From Kappaphycus alvarezii (taxonomy: Eukaryota; Rhodophyta; Florideophyceae; Gigartinales; Solieriaceae): a stretch of 64,000 nucleotides of DNA. The DNA lies in contig NADL03000691.1 in NCBI GenBank assembly GCA_002205965.3, forward strand, positions 1,984,001-2,048,000. The letters run 5' to 3'. Each line of letters starts with the position of its first letter. Position 1 is the first letter of the stretch. This document shows positions 32,540-44,559 of this stretch, piece after piece. The notes under the pieces are model-generated. The model was given only the letters and a program-made list of their open reading frames with translations. It did not search any database and was not told where the DNA came from. Position numbers and translations under genes: made by a program.

Positions 32540-32833
32540 AGACGTGAAATATCCTGTTAGATCTTATCCCGATAGCAGGAGCAGTCAGTGAGCAACACAA
32601 ACACAGTCGCGGTCTCCTCCTTGACTTAGTTCTGCACCCTGTTATACTTAAGACCCAAGAAATCCTAAGTTACGAAACGAGGAACACGAGCAAACGGGCC
32701 ATATGCTCCTCCAACTCCGTTACCATGACGACGGAAACACCATTGAGTGTCACGAGCAACTTCACCGCGCATTTGAAATCCTCTCGTCTCTTGACGCCAC
32801 TATCAGGGGTTTGCGCGTAAATGTTTCGAAATG
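32540..32833 (+). pseudogene. Non-LTR RT relic, first part
   Basis: GLLLDLVLHPVILKTQ at about 32,613-32,660 is the motif B downstream helix, as in the 5.8-7.4 kb copy (GLLFDLALHPVILKIQ). After a frame change comes LRYHDDGNTIE (motif C, YHDD) and AFEILSSLDATIRGL, ending at VSK. YHDD is shared with the minus-strand copy, so the two belong to one family. The sequence resumes after a 0.53-kb insertion. Confidence 0.85.
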
Positions 32834-33365
32834 AATGAATAACAAAGTACCTAAATAGGATTGAGAAAAATAATAAAAAGGAACCCGATATTTATTGATC
32901 GATGGGGATAGTTCGATGGCCCGAGGCTTTCTAAATTTTTATAATAGCCGAAGGCTGTTTTAACTGTAGATCAGAGCAGAAAAGCTACAAAGATGATTCC
33001 AACAGTATAACAATTTTTGTAGACAAAGTTCATGTTCAATAATAATTATAGAATTATTTTCCAGATGAGCACTAATCAAAATAATAATTTGATAATAATA
33101 TATTTCCAATAATTATATATGCAAAATTTAAATACAAGCTGAGAGACATAAAAATTGCTTCACATGGAGTACAGTATAAAATATGGGCCAGTGAAAATAA
33201 GATAAAATTAGTTTCGACGATTCACAATAAATAAAAATTGTTGGCCTCTGATAAAATATTGTTCCACAGTTTTTCATCGCTGTACTCGATATGGAAAACG
33301 AGTAAGTAGTTTTCCAATATTTGTAAAACTATTTTCGAATTTTCACATTGCATCTCTATTATCCA
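32834..33365. mobile_element. AT-rich insertion of about 530 bp in the non-LTR relic
   Basis: Alignment to the 5.8-7.4 kb copy shows this AT-rich block interrupts the coding region between the VSK and PPES positions. AAATG is present at both edges (32,829-32,833 and 33,366-33,370), consistent with a 5-bp target duplication. I see no clear terminal inverted repeats, TG..CA ends or coding, so the kind of element is open (solo LTR or MITE are possible). Confidence 0.55.
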
Positions 33366-33370
33366 AAATG

Positions 33371-34780
33371 TATAGTGACGGCCGACGACCCCACCAGAAT
33401 CCGTGCACCGCATCTACCTGAAGGCCCTCAAACAAGATTATAGAGAGGGTATACCCGTCCTCAACGCTCCAGTCGGCTCAGAGATCTTCACCAAGGGAAC
33501 CTTTGTTACCCACGTAGAGTCTCTTAAACTGTTCCTCGAGGCCATCACCGCCTCCAGGATACGCACCTAGCGTTCCAGCTGCTCCTAAATTGCTTTGGAG
33601 TCAGCGAAATCGGCCAAATGCCTCTCATAGTCCCGACGTCGTCCATCGCCGAGGGGGTCCCATGAACGACGATACGATGCAGCGCTACGTCCGCCACTAG
33701 CAGGGGAGTCCTTGATTCGGAGGTCTTCCGTAAACTTCGGCTCTCAGTGAAATCACTGGATTCGAAGCGGCCCTCACTTGGGATCGGATTCAATTCCGCC
33801 AAGAACATCACTGCAGCCGCTATTTCCTCGTCCAGTTCGGTCGCCATCAGGTTAAGTAGTGTTTTTCTACCCACTTCTATCAGGAGCTTCGCAACTTTCA
33901 ACGACATTTTGGACGCCCACTGGAATTGGTCACATTTCTTTCTGCAGTCACGTTCTCCCATTGCGTTCCTTTTGCTCAATTACCACACCATCGCTAAAGA
34001 AACTAACCGACGCAATCAGACAGTATTGCATGAAAGTTTTTCCCCGGAGATCACAGAAGGAATGCATCCTTGCCTCTGTAGCCCTCCCGGGTGTCAAGGA
34101 ACAGGTGTACTGCGCCACGTGTCCCGGCCTCAAGACAAGTATTAACCGCCGTGAATTCGCCGTGTAGCTCCAATACCTCCATATCCCGCTGTTTCCTTTG
34201 GACGTGCTGTGCCAGTGACGAAACTGCCCGGAAACCCTCGAATGTTTGGGGGATCATCTCCTGCGCTGAGGCATTGTGGGCGCTGAACCGACGACACGGC
34301 CGCCAAGTCTTCCTCCTCGCGAAAGACCTACAGAAAGCGGTCCACCACCCGCCTTCAACCACGGACGGAGTCCATCACAAGAGGCTAGACACCCGGGCGA
34401 TGGGAAGCAATGAAGGTATGGACTTCTTCGACGTTACGTTTGTCAACCCCTGGCGTCCTCCCACAGGAGGGTGCACCACCTTTAATCAGCCCACCATCCT
34501 CAACGCGGCCGTCCTCGCGAGCAGCATAGAAGGTATGAATCTTTTATCGCAACCTCCGTGAGAGGGAGGCTCGTGCCAATCCATATATCCACTCCGGAGG
34601 TTGGCTCCCGGACACCTATAGGGTCCCATGGGGTGCGAAACGATGTCGCGTGGAACGTGGCCCCTAGGGCGATGGAGACCTTTGGAAAGGTCCAACCGGT
34701 AATTGCCCAACGGGACGCTGCTGCGGCCGTAAAGTCCAACGCCGCATGCCTCGTGGCCGGCCTTGAGCCGTTATTTTAAG
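33371..34780 (+). pseudogene. Non-LTR RT relic, C-terminal part
   Basis: Continues at TTPPESVHRIYLK and EGIPVLNAPVGS and then decays. Next come KRPSLGIGFNSAKNITAAA, a degenerate zinc region, an ECLGDHLL segment near 34,240 (GDHLLxC), and an MDFFDVTFVNPW segment near 34,420 (FDITFVNAL in the 5-kb copy). A last open stretch (34,558-34,776) contains QRDAAAAVKSNAACL and may be the true C-terminus, which the other copies in the window lack. Confidence 0.8.
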
Positions 34781-34789
34781 GAAAATTAA

Positions 34790-35450
34790 GAGGTACTGTC
34801 AGTAATGTTAGGGAGCGTAGTTCCTCCCTTATTACTGTGTCGGTATACCGTTTTTAGTCATTGAAGCATCCCACATCCCCCTTAAGACACGGTTTGAACT
34901 AAAGATGTTACTTAACTCTACCAGGAAGCCTTACGGCTGGCCTCCTGGTCTGCTTCACGCCAGTCCCTGTAAGGCCGTCTGCCTCACTCTGTCTCCAATG
35001 CTTAGAACTCGCCATAATTGCACCGGGAAGTGGCCACTCCAGATCCCTTATTATAGATAATGAATGAGTAAATATCTCTTTTTATTCAGGGGGATCAGTC
35101 AAATAACCAGATCACCCTTCCACCAGCAGTGGAGAGAAGGACAGCAAGGAAGCAAGTCGCATTGGAGGTTAACTTACATGCGGAGTTTCGCTCCAAAGTG
35201 ATAATGTTTGTCCCTTCAAAATTAACCCTATTATCATAGTTTCCAGGAGCGCTGACTACGAATTTTTATTGAAAAGTACTACAGGTACCTCACTCTGAGT
35301 GGAACATTCCATAAGTGTAACACAATTTTTATCTATAACAAGTGTTCAGCTCCAGGAACAGAAGTCCCTCCTTCTAAGCAATTTTGCGGTGTACAGATAC
35401 AGATTCCTTACAGAGGAGTAGTATTCTTTGCCTGGGGTACCGGCCCTTAT
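34790..35450. other. Intergenic, no gene recognised
   Basis: Downstream of the non-LTR relic; possibly its 3' untranslated region, but no poly(A) tail or target duplication could be identified. Confidence 0.4.
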
Positions 35451-35454
35451 GCCT

Positions 35455-36620
35455 TTAACAACGAACAAAGAGTTGTCTGACACATGTCAGCCATTTTCTG
35501 TCCTCTGAAAGCTCACAGAAGAGAGTGAATATGATAAAAAAAGCTGCAAGTCTAATTTCCGCTGACAATCTACCGCAACCAGACACGTTCGAACGACCTC
35601 TATTTTCTTCGAATCGGAATTGAATGCCATCGTCATCATCGGTGTCGGAAGCATCAGCGTTGTCTATATATTCCGCTCTTGGCTCCTTTACAATACTTTG
35701 GGGCATAATTGACTAATGAAAAGCTCCAAAAGGTCCGTATCGTCAGCATTCAAGATATTGCTGACAGATATTTTTCTCTGGCATTTCATCAAATTGGATA
35801 AAACCGCTTCTAAAGCAACTATATCTGAAGCCACAAAAGCATCCCCATCACAGCTCCCATCCCCACAGGCTCAAACAACCTACGCATCTTCCAGCAGTTT
35901 TCAATGATTGATGATAGTAATTACTTCCACACTGACTGCACGAAACTCATGGCTGTTAACTGGTCAATTTTATAAACTTCATCTTCGCAATCCATTGCAT
36001 CCAGAACTCTTTTATACTGTATCGTGCGATATCGTAGTTTTACACTGGCAATAATGCCCCATCCATAAGTTTAAACGCGATTTATTTTTGGCGGGTGAAA
36101 ACCTAACTTCAATACGAGACGACTGATGCAAGCAATCTGCAGATCCATGACCAGGAAAGTTATCAAGTAACAGCAAAATATTTCCTGGTATCTAGGAAAT
36201 GAATGCGTCCAAATGTTTCAACCATTCTAATAGTATTTACACTGTCATCCATGCATTTTTATTGTAGCCGCAATCAAAACCAGGATCTGTCCCAGTCTTT
36301 TCCTTTAAACACTGTGGCTTGTGAGCACTTCCTATGAATATGTTTTTGCCTTTTCGCAACCAGGCGTCGCTGTTTGATTGATTATCCGATCCGTGGGCAT
36401 GTCATATTTCAAGCCGGTCTAATCAGCATTCCGAACATATTCTTTTGTGAAACTGATACATGCTTCAAAAAGCTCCGGCAGCTCCTTTCTATTGCCTGCT
36501 CATCAGAATCCGTTGCTTCACCGTGCAGTTTGCGAGACTTCAATTCAACATATTCTGAAACCCCAACGGCCAACCAGTGGAAAACTTCAGGTCAACGCGG
36601 GAAGACTCTAGAAGCAAACT
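35455..36620 (-). pseudogene. Pogo/Tigger-like DDE transposase relic
   Basis: Tc1/mariner-superfamily transposase of the pogo type, decayed. From the N-terminal side: a GFQNML...RKLHGEATDSDEQ-like segment matching the Tc5-type HTH (about 36,590-36,490). Next is NAD-stop-TGLKYDMPTDR (the ADETGLxY motif with the Glu codon turned into a stop, near 36,415). A KNAWMT...WLKHLDAF segment follows, then ILLLLDNFPGHG (second Asp, near 36,160), and GIIASVKLRYRTIQYKRVL with the final IIENCWK block (near 35,900). An acidic C-terminal stretch (DNADASDTDDDDG) at 35,706-35,455 is probably the tail. Many frame changes; certainly inactive. Confidence 0.85.
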
Positions 36621-36624
36621 ATTG

Positions 36625-39600
36625 ACTTCCTCCAACTATCGGGCCTCTTTGCTCTGATAACATTACCAGTCAAAACTCTGAGGGGGATTTTTTGGTCGTT
36701 TATCCATTTAAAAAGCTGATGCTCTATAGAGGCCTGTGCTGGTTGTCAATTTCGCTTCGCATCATTGGAGGGGATGGTACAGATCAGCAAAAGAGCAGTA
36801 GAAAGGCGAGAGATGACAAAACGGGAGGGTGCAAAGGGAAGCTTGAACTGGAGGAGAGCTCACTCTGCATCATCGTCGAAACGTAGTTCATTTTCTTTTC
36901 TGTTTTTTTATCTTCGCCTCAATAGAGATACGCAGATTTTTTTTGTGAGTTAGTTTGTTGGTATTACAGCGTGAGTTGTAGAGAATGGCCGGAATATGTT
37001 TGGTGTGATAACGCCCTGTGGCTTGATTGCTTGAGTGGCAGAGTGTATTGCGATTGTGAGTCTGGGGAGAGCAAAAAGATATGTTTCGTGGCACGGCCAG
37101 TGACTATTGCAGGCGAGGGTGCAGAAGTGCTTCATTTCTATTTAAAAAGAAATTTTTTTCTACTTCGCTTCCTTTTGGTCGTTGCTTATGACGAGGAAGC
37201 GCGTTACGGCTTCTAAGATGTGACTTTGGGGGTTCATCATCTTCATAGACTAATTTCCGTTGCTTCGGCAGAGGTATTCCCTAGGTGAGTTGTGCTTGTA
37301 GCGATGGACTACTATTGGGTATCTTTCAAGGGAGTAACTCAAGGTTTTCTCTTCACTTCACATTAAATCTATCTATTAATGTTTCTCTCCATACTTTTTG
37401 GCTTCTTCTACGCAACAAAATTCCCGTTTTTATAGTCATTCCTTTTTTCTTTTTTTTCTTTTTATGTAGAACTATCTCCCTCTTTGACGGTTATTCTCTT
37501 AGCCTTTTCCGGATGGTTTATTTTCTTCGACTATAACCATCTTCTTCCGAAATCAAGATTTATACGAGTAATTTTAACCACAAATTATCTTTTCAAAGCG
37601 ATTTTCACTAGTTCTTACTGAGACTAATTTCGGCCTATTTTTTTCAGCGGCCTTGAAAGTCTGAGCCTGTTGACGCTATTTAAGCCAGTCTTTTGTTGGC
37701 TAAAATTTATCCACGGTCCTCTCAAAACATCAGTTCGGTAGTTTAAACCCTTTTTGGCAGCCATCTTGCAGTGAATTCCCCCACCTCAACTCATTCTCAA
37801 ATCTCGCCATACTCGACCCAACACAGTATCTACTCTATCCCCTTCGGAACCAACCAACTTAAATAACTACCCCTGTCGCCAAACAAGGAAGCGCTTGATA
37901 AATCTCTCAGCTCTTCATCTACTATTTGTACTAGTAACGGAAGCGGCGGAGTTGGGGCTTGGAAAATGAAGACGGTAAGTCAAGGGAATGCTTCGAGGAG
38001 TCGATGGCCCCCGAACTGGTCTATGGGATAGAATAAAAGGAAGTAAAAGGCGAACTTGAGGATAAAGAAAAGGAGACGATGGTTTCGATGTGGGTAGGGA
38101 GAGGGCGGAACAGATAGCAACGGAGGAGAAATAACGAATCGTACGGACCATGTGGTACTGTCCATGGACCATGTTGGATGGAATTTAGATTTACCTGTAT
38201 TTCGCACAGGGGTATAAAGGTAATCATGAGCTGCTCACAGGTATCTGCGGGGAATAAATGAGTACTGACAATGCCTTGAGAAAATGAAAAGGTGCTGATC
38301 TAAAGGAAGAAGACTGTGAAGGGTATATTGGCTAGTTTTTGTCAAATACCTTTTCATAAATTAGCTGCGTCCGTATAAAGTATTTTACTGTGCATTGTGG
38401 CGAATTAAGTGGTTTTATTGAGATTTTAGTTTGAAAAAATCTATGTAGGTCGAATAAATTTCTTCCCCTGACAAAGGAAGGAAATTTGGGAATCAAATTC
38501 GAACCAAAAACATTCGATAAGCTCTCTACTCCATAGACGAGGTTGCAGGGTCTGTTCTTTTAGAATTTTTTACTATATCAATAACTATTTTCTCAATATT
38601 AATCCTCTTGTCTGTCCGTTAATGACTATTACGGCATATTTTTCGCCTGTAAAAATTTTCATCTAAGTTATTTGGAGGTTTCTTCTTCTGCTGGCGCCAT
38701 TTGTACCCTTCAGGAGATCTCAAATTGAACTAATTTTTTTATGGGGTTCCAGCTCTAACAAGACGGAACGAAAAAAATTCTTATCATAATCGTAGTTGCT
38801 TCATAATGTAATGAAAATTCAAACAAGCGACCATAAAAGTAATGGGCACTATATACCAGCGGCCATAATTCAGCAAATATTGCCTCTTTTTACCAATCTT
38901 GAATTACAAACCTTACACGGCAATACAATGAGAACTGACCTTGTTTCCAAAGGAAGGCTTTATGAAGTTTTCACTGTAGCAAAATGAGTTGTTGACCGCC
39001 CAAAAATCAGGACTTCTACTTCCGGGCGTCTTTTCTCCAAGTTAAATTAGTCCTAATACATAATACTGAAATCGGGATACTGTAATTTCGTGGTTTCCAC
39101 TTCAGTTTTGAGCCAGGATGGGTATCAGACATTTATGGCAGGTGTAACTCTATCCAGTTAGTCGTTTATTTGGCCTTACGTTAATTTTTTTCTTATATTT
39201 AAACATGATAAATACGACTGAAGCCATCAAGAACCCTTTAGTGAAGGCTAGGTAAATGCATTGCGATTAATAAAGTGTTTACTACTTGCCCTGCGCGGCC
39301 ATCGTATCAGTGTACGATCAGGGTTTTTGTCTTCAGATAAAATGTAATGTAAAGAGGAGAGGCAGAATGAGTATAAGAAATTTATTAAACGAGAGAGGTC
39401 GGGTCTGAACACCTCTATACGCTCAAAGACTTGTGTTTTCTACACAAAAATAAATATAAAAGAACTTTCGTCCATCAAAAATTATTTGTTCATGATTTAT
39501 TTAGGCTTATAAAGGGAGCGCAGTATCAAAATATTTTAAGTCGTATAACATTTCGTGTATTATTCATAGCCATACATAGTACGTTGGAAATATGTACACA

Positions 39601-40190
39601 TACACAAAAACATTAAAAAATACGCGAATAGTATGTTTGCAAATGGAGTATATCACTAAAACAATTACGTATAAAAATGGCGCGAAAACATCCCCATATT
39701 TTTCTTAGGGAGTATTTTGCAGCCCTTCCCCACTTCCCACGCTTTCAGAACGCACTCGCCAGGAAAAGTACCTTCCTGCTCTCGACGACTAAAATTATAC
39801 AGCACAAATATCTCCATCGCCGACCGTGCGCCCGCGCCCGTAGTACACCCCAAAATACACCCAAGTTACACAGCACACGAAAAATAACGCTCTTTTACTT
39901 TCTCTACTTGTAGTTCGCAGCCTGAATTCGAAAATTCTGGACTGGGGAAAGGAACATGTACTCTATGAACTAGTTTTAAAAGTCTTTTGGGACTTTTGCC
40001 CAACGTCATCTTCAGTCACATTCGAAGGCCAAAAAAATGTTTTATAGATCATTTTGGGCGTCTAATTTCTCAAAGGTAGGAATAAATCTGGAGTAATAGC
40101 CTCGTCGGGTATTATTAAAGAGTCTGGGGAAAATAGGTTCTCTTAGTTTATGTCATCTTAGAGATTGGTGAGAAGGAAGAAGCAGACCGT
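36625..40190. other. No gene recognised
   Basis: About 3.5 kb without a recognisable gene. It contains a T-rich run (about 37,440-37,465) and short open stretches at 36,971-37,216 (+), 37,285-37,536 (+), 37,915-38,227 (-) and 39,677-39,913 (+), none with a known motif. Confidence 0.5.
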
Positions 40191-40199
40191 GATGAGAAG

Positions 40200-40830
40200 G
40201 ATAAGCAAACAGAGCACAGTAAGTATCTTGTTACTTTCGGGGAGACCTTTCACGGTAAAGCACTGGAAAGGGATTTAAAAACAAATCATAAGTGCTTGTG
40301 GAGATATATGAAACTAGCACACCAAGAAAAGTTCTCAGAGGCTTGAAAAGGCAATTCGAGGCTGCTTCTGCATACTTATCTAATTCACATGAGCGCCAAT
40401 AGTTTAGAAAGAAAGGCTCGCCTTGGAGTTACGGACGTATTGCAATAGATCACGATAATTGTTTAGAAGGAAAGCGGCTCTAGGGTGATGACTAATGGAA
40501 AAGTGCTTATCGAAGATGATTGCCGCTATTAGGTCCTTTTCAGTTATCTTGGCAGTTGATTCACAAGGAATATACTAGATCATCAACAATCTTCACGAAG
40601 GCCGCGATTACAGCCTGCTTCTAGTATTCGAAAAGTTTGAGAGACTCTTTTGGGTTAGGAGATGTTGCCGTTATACAGTGGATGAAAGGCACGAAAAACA
40701 TCGCTGATTCCTTAACCAATAAAAACCTGGACACCTTTCGCAAACTCAATCAAACTTGTTCCCTCAGGATCTTGGATTCAGGTATATGTACTTCATGAAG
40801 CTGGGAGGATTAGATCAATCGAAGAGGTAC
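40200..40830 (+). pseudogene. Copia RNase H C-terminal relic
   Basis: Across frames the plus strand shows AVDSQGIY (from the VDSxGLY motif), NNLHEGRDYSLL (from LHxGREYRL), and then an MKGTKNIADSLTNKNLDTFRKLN-like stretch near 40,680-40,750. This is the RWxxGxxNxADALTKxN block that ends the RNase H of one group of fungal copia elements. It is a different copia lineage from A and B. No LTR was found. Confidence 0.65.
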
Positions 40831-43370
40831 AAGTGACGACAGAAAAAAGCACTAAATGCAATTTTTTTTGGGTGCTATAGGTTCTTTAGGATACCATCGC
40901 AATCCACCTCTGTGTCTTGTATTCTGGTCACCAAATGTCGTTAGTGCGGGGTAAGCATGCATACATAGGCCACCATTTGCTGACATCGATGCCGAACTTG
41001 AACAATCCGCACAAGACGCCTGCTGTATTGCATCTATGCTTGTTTTTCCACTTCACGTTCGATTTTATCGCACACGGAATATAAGAAAACGACTCCAGCC
41101 AATTTTCCAACCTTTATTTTAATTGAAAATCAATCGACTTCTAATTTTCTTCTCACTCCCTATCCTATTTGGATTCAAAATTTGAAAAAATGTTTCTAGT
41201 TTCAGATATCCAGCCTCTTCGTCTGTATATGTCTCTATCGCCTCGTCTTCAACTAACTAATGCTGGGAATATTCATTATCTTGGGTCTTTGTCGTCTCTC
41301 CTGATGATAAAGTGTCAGTGGCTGCGGATGCTTGCGGAGAATCCACACTGTCACTGTCATATGAGCGCTTGCTACCGGTGTCATTAATAATTCGACCTAT
41401 GGTACTGACAAGAATGACATCTGGTATGACATCTAGTTTTTTTATGGAACCAAGAAAGAGGATACCCATTTTCATAAAGGGGGACGAAATAGAAGGAGTG
41501 GATAGTTTCGCGCGCAAACTATCCATATTCGGGTCATTTAAGGGGATTTTGACATTGGCTGATATTTTTAAGCGGGCAAAGATGAGTTGAAATGACAATG
41601 TTGTGGTCTAGTATTTGGAGCTCTTTGGGGTTTGGTTGAATATCTTATCTATAAATCCAAAATATGACCGTTTAAGGCGGCGAATACTACTGCACAGTAT
41701 TCTAATGCCCAAATATACATTCTGGGTTGTTTTTTTCTGTATTGTAGTATCTATCTGTGACTTGTTTTTTGGGACATCGCCCCCAAAGTAACCATTAAGG
41801 CCATATTGATGTCAATTAATGTACTGACCTGCAATATCAAACTTTTAATATCAAGATAATAAGGATTCATGTTATTCACTTTCTTCTTGTATTAAATTGG
41901 GCCAAATGCAATTTCCAATGGGTTTGGCCCAATTGGGGGGCATTTTGTGCAATGCAAACTTTACAAACGTCGTTGCCAACCACGGGCTACAACTGGTCTG
42001 ACTTGGCAAGTGCAATGACTTGTGCCCTAGACTGCGAGTTGATAGTACTATTGTATTGAGCGCCTTGTGATATAGTGACCTCGGTCTACTGCATATACTG
42101 CTCCATAGCTATCCGAACGGCTATATGAGACCATCCTCAGTACCCAATCGTGGCGAGGAGAGGAAAAGTAAATTTTGATTACTTTGAGTAATCGCACTCA
42201 TTGGCCGTTTGAGTAGCTTGCTAAACTAAAATACATCCTGGTGGACTTTTGTACTCGTTCACTGAACCTGTCCTTTTTTCGGTCTCTCGCTTGCACTGCT
42301 TCTACCACAGGCCACTTCACAGTAGAGCAGGGACCCCCGCAGGGGTACAAAAATAGACTGTCAAAACTACCAGGATACATAAAACTGTATTATGCACTAT
42401 TTACAGTCCTGTAGTGTAGCTATTTTGCCATGGCTACTATTTATATCCTACATAGTCAACACTTTTTCTATCCGATGGTAACTTTCAGCGATTCCTATTA
42501 AGATCTTTGTAGTGTCGGTGTCACTGGTACCGTCCACAGGACTATTTAGGATTTTTAGCTAGTAGTCAGTGACATGCTAGAGGTAGTCGACGTAATCTAC
42601 TGTCAATGAAAGGCCTCACATCCTCGGGCACCTACACGTGTACATGTAAATAAGAGGACCTATAAAGTCCTTGAAGTTACTTGCAACGGTTCTAAAACCC
42701 TAATTTGACCATTTACAGACCCGCAAACAATAGAACCGCTTACAGAATAAGAAAAGTCGGCCGTAGTGTGAAGAGGGCAAACGCAACTTTGTGGCCATTA
42801 ATATTCTCAATACCACAAGGTTGGAAAGAATCATTTTGAGGTAGTCTCAAATTAGATTTAATTGAATTCAATCTGTATATTCGACCTCGTTCTGAGTAAA
42901 TTCAAATTTAAATTATCAAATCAATTGTGACTCTTGCTTGCGATTTTGATAAAAGAAGGTAAATTGAAAAAAGTTGGAAAAGTATAAAATTAGGATCAAA
43001 AAAAAACAAGAGGGAAAGAATATTAAGCCACCCCACAATAAAAGAGGTAAATAGCATAAAAAAAAAAACTAAAAGGGGACATTTTTTCATGTGCTTGATC
43101 ATCATTAATTGTACTTGAGAAGGGGTATGTTAATATGTTTTCGGTCAAGGTACTTGATGGACCACAGGATTGCAGCAATCTCTTGTGGGCTAGGTCAAAG
43201 ATTATGTTAAGGATAGCTTCCTCTCTAGTGAAAAATTAGGAGCTCGATTGCTTGCAGACTTCCCTTTCTCCATTGTTTTTCACTGAACAGATTCTGTGCC
43301 AACCATCGATTATTCGCAAATTGATCATATTTCTCACGGAATGACATTTTCCACCCGTCTTCTATGAATA
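40831..43370. other. No gene recognised
   Basis: Contains a 113-codon frame on the minus strand (41,598-41,260) antisense to a 92-codon frame on the plus strand (41,312-41,590). Neither product matches a family I know. The rest is AT-rich with short open stretches. Confidence 0.45.
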
Positions 43371-43374
43371 TGTT

Positions 43375-44010
43375 GTGCTTTCAAATAACTTTCAATCAAC
43401 TTTTCTCCGCAATAGTGATCTCAACAAAGCATTGAACCGAATTGATGCATATTTCAACTCTCTGGCGCCATCAACTGGATTGCCGTTAAGACTAGCTCCA
43501 AACCCCAGTCGTTACACTCCAGTATCCACCCAACCTCTTTATTCTCGAAGACAACGTATCGCACTACATCTCTATGCGCTTCAGGGAAGAAAAAAAGAAA
43601 TTATCTGGAAGCATGGCTGAATATTGGAACGCGTTCATCGCTGAATACAAGTATATCTACCAAGACTTCATGATCAATGACAAGCAAAAAATCAAGTATC
43701 TCCACCATCTCCTTACCGGAAATACCAACAGATTCTACATGAAAAATGTGGAACGTTTGTATGAGCATTATTACCAAGCCCTTAAATATCTGGAAAGTGA
43801 ATACTCTCAAGTCTAAAAGCAATGTATATCTCCACTACTTGTACTGTGAATAACTCCATTGAGAAAATTTACGAGGAAGTACCCTACTCACTCCCCAAGC
43901 ACCACCTCAGTGCCTTTCATAAAGGTGCAAAATTGGATATCTTCAGTCATTCGTTACTGGATTCTCCTGGACCCATGATCTTTGCAGTTCCCACGTACTC
44001 TTTTTAAAAT
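43375..44010 (+). pseudogene. Retrotransposon gag relic
   Basis: Three overlapping frames (43,375-43,620; 43,574-43,816; 43,822-44,007) read as one decayed gag. It shows a Ser/Pro-rich N-terminus, then SMAEYWNAFIAEYKYIY, YLHHLLTGNTNRFY and YYQALKYLESEYSQV, and finally IEKIYEEVPYSLPKHH with HKGAKLDIF. The helical composition and order resemble gag proteins of fungal and oomycete LTR elements known to me only in general terms, so the assignment is moderate. No adjacent pol was found; the next recognisable coding is a DNA transposase. Confidence 0.5.
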
Positions 44011-44019
44011 GTAGATACT

Positions 44020-44555
44020 AGATCAAAACAAACTTTTCGAGAATTCCCACTCTGCTCAACGCAAAAAAAACTTTTCCTGACGCGATATCCATCGGTGTCC
44101 CCTTAATTTTCACAAAAATGGACCCACGAACTGTCCCAGGAAATCCCATTCATTGCCGTGCTTCCCTTGTTACGTCACCTACATAATGCAAGCGCTTGTA
44201 TGGGTCAGCTTGGAAGATAAAATTGCTCGTTGGAGCCGATATTGTCGTCCACATCGACATTGTAAGCAGTCAAAGGAAAAATTCAGTGGAGGCAAGCTGT
44301 AAGATACGTGACCGTCTCAAAAACTGTCACGTTGAAGATTGTCAACATCAATGCGGGATTACCTCCAACAGACGTCTTAGTGGAGGAAGTAACCGCTCAG
44401 TTCCCAATCAAAGCGGTGCATGAAGGTTGGGCGCTCCTCAACCGTCTTTTCGGCATCAGTTGGGAATTCCGATGATTCCACGGCGCATCAATCAAGCAAG
44501 ATAATTGGCTACTCTGGTAATACTCTATTTCATGCCTGACCCTACAAATGATCAA
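44020..44555. other. No clear gene
   Basis: Between the gag relic and the piggyBac-like relic. Plus-strand fragments such as 44,196-44,423 are open but unrecognised; they may be the decayed N-terminus of the piggyBac-like transposase. Confidence 0.35.
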
Positions 44556-44559
44556 TTGA

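Noticed and set aside
41257-41598. Gene pair on opposite strands
   Set aside because: Fully overlapping antisense frames without a known motif; at most one could be real and nothing favours either.
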